NCBI GenBank assembly: GCA_947584125.1
Contig: CANPWI010000070.1
Span: 1-7,562, forward strand
Reading direction: 5' to 3'
Length of the DNA stretch: 7,562 nt
From: an uncultured Clostridia bacterium
GTDB lineage: Bacteria > Bacillota > Clostridia > TANB77 > CAG-508
The position numbers were made by a program, and so were the translations under genes. The notes beneath the pieces were generated by a model. The model was not told the DNA's origin. It saw nothing but the letters and a program-made list of their open reading frames with translations, and ran no database searches. Below, piece after piece: positions 1 through 4,323 of the stretch (positions within the stretch are counted from its first letter, which is position 1; the number at the start of each line of letters is the position of its first letter).

Positions 1-128
1 CTTTTATTTAATACTTGCATATTACTTATGGTATGACCATTTCCATTGAAATTTCCCTTAAATGGTTTTGAACTATTCCCTACTGGAGTCCAATTATCTG
101 AGCCTCCAATTGTTATATTGTTTTCTAA
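1..128 (-). repeat. Direct repeat copy A, second GLUG module (cut by the edge)
   Basis: This segment matches 835-962 at about 123 of 128 positions, at an offset of 834 bases (278 codons). The first 60 bases are identical. It encodes NWTPVGNSSKPFKGNF and following residues. The repeat may extend left of the window. Confidence 0.95.
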
Positions 129-1388
129 AATATATGATGAATTTAGTTCATAAATCATTGATTTTAATTGCTTTTCTGTTTTTATTTTGTATGGATTTTC
201 CTTTGTTCCTATTCCTTCCATTAATGTATATCCATTTAATGCATTTGTTATTTCACTTGGATTACCCATTTCTTTTAAATATGGTGTTGTTCTTCCTTCT
301 TGTATTTCCCAGACACTATCAAAATCCCATGTATTTGGATACATTACTTTTTGAGTTAATGCTGATACTAATACTGTTGTTCCATTACTATTTTGTTCTA
401 TTGAAGATAATTCTTTCGTCCAATACGAATCTATAATTGTTCCACTACTATTCTTTCCTATTAATCCTCCTAGATAACTATTTCCAGTAACTTTTCCTAA
501 TGCATAACTCGTTTCTACTGTTCCCCAATTATATCCTATAAGACCTCCTATACATTTACCTACCGTTTCTACTTTTACTATTGAATAACTATTTTTTACA
601 GTTCCATTACTTCCATTTGTTCCTATCAAACCTCCTATAGGAGTATCTAACCCTTGATGAGTATCAGTATTTGTTATACTTCCGCTTGCACACACTTTAT
701 TTATTGTTCCATTATTATATCCAGCTATTCCTCCTATGTATGTTCCTGTTCCAGTTATTCTACAATCACTTAATTTTACATTTTCTACACTTCCTTCTTC
801 TCCTACATATCCAAATAATCCTATATAATTATCACTTTTATTTAATACTTGCATATTACTTATGGTATGACCATTTCCATTGAAATTTCCCTTAAATGGT
901 TTTGAACTATTTCCTACTGGAGTCCAATTATTTGAACCTCCAATTACTATATTGTTTTCTAAAGTAACGCTTACACCTTTTAAAGTTTCTCCTGAGTTTA
1001 CATCACTTGCAAATTTTTTTAATTCACTTTCTGTTCTAATTGTATATTCTCTACCTTGAAATTGTATATCATTTTTTTCTACTACCGTATAATTATTTTT
1101 TTCATCTGCATCTGTTGCTGTTATTTTATATCCTCTTAAATATTCTTGATATTGTACTGATAATTTTAGTTCTATTTTTTGCTGTTTCCTTGTTCCATTA
1201 TATGTGTATTCTTTTACTATTTCAGTTGTAATATCTCCTTTTTCTTCTTTACTTGTTTGTTTTTCTACTGTTACTTTTTTAAGTCCTGAATTTATATCTA
1301 TTACATTTATTGTTAACACAAATGTATCCGAATTAAAACTCACATCTAATTCTGGTCCATCTTCATCTGGTCCGTAAATTTTCCTTTC
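1..1388 (-). CDS. GLUG-repeat surface protein, continuation in shifted frame, runs off left edge
   Basis: The frame is open from 1388 to the window edge with no in-frame stop and no convincing start of its own, so it is read as the continuation of the prepilin-like frame at 1363-1830. From about 1379 it encodes an Asp/Pro-rich hinge (IYGPDEDGPELDVSF), a beta-rich linker (about 1010-1350), and a module with the hallmark NWTPVGNSSKPFKGNFNGNG. Four GLUG-type motifs follow (GGIAGYNNG, GGLIGTNGSNG, GGLIGYNWG, GGLIGKNSSG). A closing segment has WDFDSVWEIQEGRTTPYLK. A second module begins near 230 (GTKENPYKI) and repeats the NWTPVGNSSKPF block at the left edge. GLUG repeats occur in bacterial surface proteins, including IgA-peptidase-related ones, and probably form a beta-solenoid. 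An adhesin or surface filament is the likely role, by inference. Joined to its N-terminal part, the protein exceeds 600 residues in this window. Confidence 0.85.
435..734 (-). repeat. Four in-frame GLUG-type motifs
   Basis: Motifs of the form GG(L/I)(I/A)GxNxxG(T)(I/V) start, in coding order, near 734, 635, 548 and 470, spaced 99, 87 and 78 bases (33, 29 and 26 codons). Each is followed by a short strand ending in S(Y/x)xxxxV, as expected of solenoid turns. Confidence 0.85.
835..962 (-). repeat. Direct repeat copy B, first GLUG module
   Basis: This is the partner of the copy at 1-128, in the same orientation and frame. The five differences lie in its upstream coding part (about 910-950). The offset is an exact codon multiple, so recombination between the copies would remove or add one whole module without breaking the frame. 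Confidence 0.95.
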
Positions 1389-1830
1389 CTACTATTTTTA
1401 CCTCATATTGCCAGCTTCCTTTTAATGTTATTTCTACTAAATAATGTTTTGTTGTAGTTACTATTACTGAGTTTTTTTCTTCATTATTTTCTTCATCTAC
1501 ACTCATTACCTCAGCAATTTCTTTTTCACCTTCACTTAAATCATCTGATATTATTATTTCATCATCATATAATTTAGCTACTATTTCTTTAAGTGTAGGA
1601 AAGTCTTCCCCTTTTTGTGTTTTTTCCATTGCCAAATCCTGTATAGATAACTCTATTTGCTCCTTTGCCTCTTCCATTTCATATGTTTCTACACCTTTTT
1701 TTGATTTATCAAATATTCCATTTTCTCCTATTGTAAAACTTATTGCTACTCCTACTAGTATTAATAAAATTATTATTGTAATTATTAATGCTATTAATGT
1801 AATTGCTTTGTTATTTTTAATACTTTTCAT
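1363..1830 (-). CDS. Prepilin-like N-terminal part of a GLUG-repeat surface protein (frameshifted)
   Basis: This 155-residue frame begins with a short basic stretch (MKSIKNNKA) followed by a hydrophobic helix at about residues 10-33 (ITLIALIITIIILLILVGVA). The pattern resembles a class III prepilin signal, which would place the protein in the membrane or a pilus-like structure. The canonical Glu at mature position 5 is Ala here, and Ala replaces the usual Gly before the cleavage point. Residues 35-150 look soluble and helical, then strand-rich, and are rich in Glu and Lys. The start is fixed by GAGGAGGA just upstream. The frame stops at a TGA (1363-1365) after a tail (NLRTR) with a CGG codon unusual for this AT-rich sequence. 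The protein clearly continues in another frame (1-1388), so this is the 5' part of a broken or misread gene. A free-standing pilin-like protein is possible but less likely. Confidence 0.85.
   Translation of the reverse strand: MKSIKNNKAITLIALIITIIILLILVGVAISFTIGENGIFDKSKKGVETYEMEEAKEQIELSIQDLAMEKTQKGEDFPTLKEIVAKLYDDEIIISDDLSEGEKEIAEVMSVDEENNEEKNSVIVTTTKHYLVEITLKGSWQYEVKIVGKENLRTR
1377..1391 (-). other. Single-base frameshift site joining the two halves of the surface-protein gene
   Basis: The upstream frame reads ...VGKE-NLRTR-stop and the downstream frame reads ...IYGPDEDGPELD. The downstream frame has an in-frame stop at 1389-1391, so the switch must lie between there and about 1377. Removing one A from the AAAA run (TTTT at 1379-1382 on the plus strand) gives a smooth VGKEIYGPDEDG junction. 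This is best read as a one-base insertion in the gene or an assembly error. Confidence 0.75.
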
Positions 1831-1834
1831 TTCT

Positions 1835-1842
1835 TCCTCCTC
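1835..1842 (-). promoter_or_regulatory. Ribosome binding site of the surface-protein gene
   Basis: Minus-strand GAGGAGGA lies about 5 bases before the ATG at 1828-1830. It fixes the start of the prepilin-like frame. Confidence 0.85.
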
Positions 1843-1863
1843 ATTTATTTAATTTGCTTTTTT

Positions 1864-1891
1864 ATTTTAATTTTTAACTTTACTTTCTCAA
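1864..1891 (-). promoter_or_regulatory. Candidate promoter of the surface-protein gene
   Basis: On the minus strand, TTGAGA (1886-1891) is followed after 16 bases by TAAAAT (1864-1869), about 34 bases before the start codon. The -35 hexamer lies inside the end of the inverted-repeat element at 1885-2019. The region is AT-rich, so the -10 match alone is weak. Confidence 0.45.
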
Positions 1892-2019
1892 TTAATGATA
1901 TTATTGATATGTGAGCGAAGAATGAAATACCGACGCGCAGTTTGAAGGGAGCCTTGCGACCGACAGCAAGGAGGCGTTTTATTCGTAGCGAACATACCAT
2001 ACATATCATTAATTGAGAA
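1885..2019. repeat. 135-bp inverted-repeat element with GC-rich core (MITE-like or structured RNA)
   Basis: Perfect 17-bp inverted arms (TTCTCAATTAATGATAT at 1885-1901 and its complement at 2003-2019) extend imperfectly to 1912/1992, then again as GAATGAA/TTTATTC (1920-1926/1978-1984) and ACGC/GCGT (1933-1936/1974-1977). The tip is a hairpin CCTTGC (1952-1957)/GCAAGG (1966-1971) with an 8-base loop. The core 1929-1976 has 31 G or C in 48 bases, against very AT-rich flanks. AGCGAA occurs at 1914-1919 and 1987-1992, and ACCGAC at 1929-1934 and 1959-1964. No ORF or target-site duplication is visible. It could be a non-autonomous mobile element, a dispersed palindromic repeat, or a structured RNA; the sequence does not decide. 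Confidence 0.75.
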
Positions 2020-2054
2020 TAACGAAATATTATTTAATAACTTTGAATGTAAGA

Positions 2055-2126
2055 AAAATAAATAAAAACTAAGTTCATTGTATATTTTGATTTTTCACAT
2101 CAAAAAAATACATAATGAACTTAGTT
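2055..2126 (-). terminator. Rho-independent terminator of the small-ORF unit
   Basis: AACTAAGTTCATT (2067-2079) pairs perfectly with 2114-2126. The stem continues through GTAT/ATAC and TTTTGAT/ATCAAAA (2085-2091/2099-2105) to a 7-base loop. On the minus strand it is followed by TTTATTTATTTTT. The stem overlaps the 3' end of the small ORF, whose TGA stop (2095-2097) sits in the loop. The plus-strand side lacks an immediate T tract. Confidence 0.75.
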
Positions 2127-2226
2127 CTATATGTTCTTTATTTATTTTATTTTCTCTTAGATTACTTGTGTGTGTGTGTGTGTGTGTGTGTACTCTCGCA
2201 AGGGTTTCGCCAGTTTTGTTCATCAT
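2095..2226 (-). CDS. 43-residue small ORF with an in-frame His-Thr dinucleotide-repeat tract; unknown function
   Basis: I do not recognise a family. The predicted peptide starts MMNKTGETLARV, passes through HTHTHTHT encoded by the (CA)12 tract, then SNLRENKINKEHIELSSL and ends CIFLM. There is no signal peptide or clear membrane helix. Translation is supported by AGGAG 7 bases before the first of two adjacent ATGs. A TTGACA/TAAAAT promoter at 17-bp spacing lies just upstream, and the ORF ends inside a strong hairpin terminator. The transcript would be about 190 bases, so the unit could also be a small RNA with an incidental ORF. In both alternative frames after the tract, stops (TAA) come within a few codons, so repeat-length change would switch the C-terminal half off. 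The NKTGETLARV-coding part is GC-richer than its surroundings. Confidence 0.5.
   Translation of the reverse strand: MMNKTGETLARVHTHTHTHTSNLRENKINKEHIELSSLCIFLM
2167..2190. repeat. (TG)12 / (CA)12 dinucleotide microsatellite
   Basis: There are twelve perfect TG units on the plus strand (CA on the minus strand). Pure dinucleotide tracts of this length are uncommon in bacterial genomes and are prone to slipped-strand length change. It lies inside the small ORF at 2095-2226. Confidence 0.98.
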
Positions 2227-2233
2227 TAGTTTT

Positions 2234-2238
2234 CTCCT
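2234..2238 (-). promoter_or_regulatory. Ribosome binding site of the small ORF
   Basis: Minus-strand AGGAG is separated by 7 bases from the ATG at 2224-2226, an ideal spacing. A second ATG follows immediately at 2221-2223. Confidence 0.65.
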
Positions 2239-2255
2239 TTTTTTCCTTTTGTTTA

Positions 2256-2284
2256 ATTTTACATTAACTTATTATAATTGTCAA
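2256..2284 (-). promoter_or_regulatory. Sigma-A-type promoter of the small-ORF unit
   Basis: On the minus strand, a consensus TTGACA (2279-2284) is followed after 17 bases by TAAAAT (2256-2261). Initiation near 2249 would give a leader of about 22 bases, enough for the AGGAG site. It lies downstream of the helicase terminator, so the unit is independently transcribed. Confidence 0.7.
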
Positions 2285-2321
2285 CATTTTTAAAATTTAA
2301 TTTATAGGTAAATTGTTATGT

Positions 2322-2365
2322 AATAAAAAACTCACACATGATTAAGTCTATGTGAGTTTTTTATT
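2322..2365 (-). terminator. Rho-independent terminator of the helicase gene
   Basis: AATAAAAAACTCACA (2322-2336) pairs perfectly over 15 bp with 2351-2365 around a 14-base loop. The minus-strand 3' arm contains TTTTTTATT. It lies 22 bases past the helicase stop codon. Because the A and T runs are symmetric it could work in both directions, but no plus-strand gene reads into it. Confidence 0.85.
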
Positions 2366-2387
2366 TTGTATATATCAAAAAATTCTT

Positions 2388-4148
2388 TTATTGTTTTAGT
2401 CTTAGGTAACCAAGTTCTTCCCATCTATTATAAGCTAAATTTAGTCTAAATAATACTTTTGGTTTTGCACCTGCTCTGTTTTTGTCTACAACACAAGCAT
2501 AATATCTAACATCTGGATCATCAAATTTTTCTAAATCATAAAATTTCGTGTCTACCTCTTCTAATGAGTATTCATATTTATCAAAGTTTTCTCTTGTTAT
2601 TTGTTTTATTAAGCAAAGTCCATCTAATACCTCTTTTACAGTTCTTGTTCCTGCTAGATCGTTTATGCTTAAGTTTATAGGGTCTGTACTACTTTCTGTT
2701 AATTGTAATGATGAACAAATAAATATTTCAAAATTTTGTGCTAGATTTGAAAGTATTGTTGCTGTTCTTTTTAATTCTTCTCCATTTCCAATATTATCTA
2801 TATCTGTTTTTAGTGTGTCATAAAATATGTATTCAATTTTTTCTTTATAATAGTAATTCATAATTACATTTTTTAATTCTTCATTAGTATGGTCTGTAAT
2901 ATTAATAAAATAGATAGAATTATTTATTTCCTTATTTGCCCAATCAGTAATTTTAATTATTTCATTAAATTCTGTTGAAATTTTTAATAATCTTTTTACA
3001 AATTCTTTTTGTGTTTCTCCTTTTCTTTTTAGTACAAATCCATCTTCATCTACTTCTACATCTTTAGTTGTATCTGGTCTAAATTTAAACTCTAATAATT
3101 CTCCCTCTGATTTAGTTATTTTATGTCCATGTATTTTTTGAATTTCTGGATGATTAATTATTGTTGTTATAAGACAAAGTCTTGTTTTTTCTTCAGACAT
3201 TTCATTTGAAATAATTAATACTTTTTTTCTATGTACAAGTGCTGTATATGCTGCAACATTTACTGTAAATCTACTTTTACCTGAGTTTGATGGCATTGAT
3301 ATTGCCATGGTTTCACCTTTTCTAATTCCTTTAAATACACTAGATAATATAGGAAATGGTAAGTCTAATCCATTTGTTAGGTTATTATCTCCTTCTTCTA
3401 AGAATTTACTAAGATTTTTATTTAAAACACTTTGTTTAAATCTATCTGTTATAGTGATTTGACTAATAGCATTTTGAACTTCCTCTTCTGACATTTTATC
3501 GTATAATTCATAGTTTACTATTTCAAGTATTTTTTGTTGTATAGTATATATTGGAATTTCTAGATAATTTTTTCTTAATATAAATAATTTTTTTAACTCA
3601 ATATATACCTTTTCCATATCAATTTCTTGTTCATTATTTTTTTCTGCTATTTCATTTTTTAACTTTATTTTTAATTTATATGATTCTTCTGTATCATTTG
3701 CAAAATTAAATTTATCCTTTGCTTTTTCAGAGCTATATGCTGCACCATCTGTAAATAATACTACCTTATATAAATTAAGCATATCTTGATCTTCAAAACG
3801 TGCTTCATCATAAGTGAAATAATATCTTACTATTAATTTAGGATCACATAAAAGCATTCCTATATATATTTTTTCTAAATCAATATTACTAAGTTCTTTA
3901 GGATATTTATTGGTTTCATCTTCATTTTCTTGAACCACAACATTTTGTTTTTTTGTTTTTTTCTTTTCAACTTTTTCTTCTGGCTCCTCTAGATCTATAT
4001 CATTTAATTTTTCTATTTTATCTAATGCTGAAGAAAAATTTCCTTTTTTTATTAAATCTTTTATTTCATCAATTTTCTTTTTATTACCTTTTGTAGATGG
4101 TATGCTATCCAATAAAGCATATAACTGTTTTATATTTTCTTCTTCCAT
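2388..4148 (-). CDS. Divergent DnaB-type replicative helicase-like ATPase
   Basis: The 586-residue protein has a charged helical extension (1-80), a DnaB-N-like helical domain (about 85-190, IGMLLCDPKLIVRYYFTYDE), a linker, and a RecA-type ATPase domain (about 260-586). Walker A reads MPSNSGKS (Lys291), with Met where the first Gly is expected. The H1a-type motif is SNEMSEE (Glu316), Walker B is YIFYDT (Asp444), the H3-type SLQLT has Gln482, and KNRAG (Arg558) fits the arginine-finger region. DnaB proteins are hexameric helicases that unwind DNA at the fork using NTP. The length exceeds a usual DnaB (about 450) through the N-terminal extension and extra residues between H1a and Walker B. The start at 4146-4148 is chosen because GGAGG lies 8 bases upstream; an upstream ATG at 4179-4181 has no such site and precedes the predicted transcription start. 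The gene is monocistronic. A phage- or element-derived helicase, or a non-replicative relative, is possible. Confidence 0.82.
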   Translation of the reverse strand: MEEENIKQLYALLDSIPSTKGNKKKIDEIKDLIKKGNFSSALDKIEKLNDIDLEEPEEKVEKKKTKKQNVVVQENEDETNKYPKELSNIDLEKIYIGMLLCDPKLIVRYYFTYDEARFEDQDMLNLYKVVLFTDGAAYSSEKAKDKFNFANDTEESYKLKIKLKNEIAEKNNEQEIDMEKVYIELKKLFILRKNYLEIPIYTIQQKILEIVNYELYDKMSEEEVQNAISQITITDRFKQSVLNKNLSKFLEEGDNNLTNGLDLPFPILSSVFKGIRKGETMAISMPSNSGKSRFTVNVAAYTALVHRKKVLIISNEMSEEKTRLCLITTIINHPEIQKIHGHKITKSEGELLEFKFRPDTTKDVEVDEDGFVLKRKGETQKEFVKRLLKISTEFNEIIKITDWANKEINNSIYFINITDHTNEELKNVIMNYYYKEKIEYIFYDTLKTDIDNIGNGEELKRTATILSNLAQNFEIFICSSLQLTESSTDPINLSINDLAGTRTVKEVLDGLCLIKQITRENFDKYEYSLEEVDTKFYDLEKFDDPDVRYYACVVDKNRAGAKPKVLFRLNLAYNRWEELGYLRLKQ

Positions 4149-4156
4149 ACACTTTT

Positions 4157-4161
4157 CCTCC
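4157..4161 (-). promoter_or_regulatory. Ribosome binding site that decides the helicase start
   Basis: Minus-strand GGAGG lies 8 bases before the ATG at 4146-4148. It would be inside the coding region if the upstream in-frame ATG at 4179-4181 were used, so the inner start is preferred. Confidence 0.85.
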
Positions 4162-4171
4162 GTTTTTTTTA

Positions 4172-4200
4172 ATTTTATCACATTATTAATATAAGAACAA
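4172..4200 (-). promoter_or_regulatory. Promoter of the helicase gene
   Basis: On the minus strand, TTGTTC (4195-4200) and TAAAAT (4172-4177) are spaced by 17 bases, with a TGA extended -10 directly before TAAAAT. Initiation near 4165 gives a short leader holding only the ribosome binding site. Confidence 0.55.
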
Positions 4201-4262
4201 TAGGATATATTTTAATAACTAAGAATTTTTTTCTATTTTAGTAAAATTATGTTGTCTACCTC

Positions 4263-4291
4263 TTGTATTTTATGTAAAATAATGGTATAAT
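4263..4291 (+). promoter_or_regulatory. Promoter of the M60 peptidase gene
   Basis: TTGTAT (4263-4268) and a perfect TATAAT (4286-4291) are spaced by 17 bases, with an extended TGG just before the -10. The leader would be about 25 bases. It is divergent from the helicase promoter, with about 62 bases between the two -35 boxes. Confidence 0.75.
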
Positions 4292-4302
4292 ATTTACATA
4301 AA
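4269..4302. promoter_or_regulatory. Candidate operator pair around the peptidase -10 box
   Basis: TTTATGTAAA (4269-4278, in the spacer) and TTTACATAAA (4293-4302, at the likely start of transcription) are exact reverse complements, each nearly palindromic, with starts 24 bases apart. A repressor bound at both would block the promoter. Chance palindromes are common in such AT-rich DNA. Confidence 0.3.
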
Positions 4303-4312
4303 TATTTTAAAA

Positions 4313-4316
4313 GGAG
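4313..4316 (+). promoter_or_regulatory. Ribosome binding site of the M60 peptidase gene
   Basis: GGAG (in AAGGAGA) is separated by 7 bases from the ATG at 4324. Confidence 0.85.
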
Positions 4317-4323
4317 ATTATTT

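Noticed and set aside
62..436. Plus-strand open frame rich in Leu and Phe opposite the GLUG gene
   Set aside because: It is the antisense of a well-supported GLUG-coding frame; the composition is what AT-rich complementary codons give, and there is no ribosome binding site. The same applies to 671-883 and 1040-1231.
1376..1384. A AAT TTA heptamer in frame at the split, resembling a -1 slippery site
   Set aside because: A -1 slip there reaches a stop after nine codons (TDQMKMDQN). Joining the two halves needs +1 (or -2), so this site cannot explain the continuation.
1880..2024. Target-site duplication flanking the palindromic element
   Set aside because: The bases outside the arms (TTACT on the left, TAACG on the right) do not match, so recent transposition cannot be claimed.
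2167..2190. CRISPR or tandem spacer array suggested by the repeat
   Set aside because: It is a simple dinucleotide tract with no spacers or longer repeat units.
2078..2293. Plus-strand 71-codon frame over the (TG)12 tract (Val-Cys repeat)
   Set aside because: It lacks a ribosome binding site and promoter on that strand, begins inside the minus-strand terminator, and is opposite the better supported small ORF.
2548..2823. Plus-strand open frame inside the helicase gene
   Set aside because: It is a shadow of the helicase frame without start signals. The frames at 4403-4591 (plus) and 4479-4670 (minus) are likewise shadows of the peptidase gene.
4149..4181. Eleven-codon N-terminal extension of the helicase from the ATG at 4179-4181
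   Set aside because: The ribosome binding site and the predicted transcription start lie within or downstream of this stretch, so the start at 4146-4148 is preferred.
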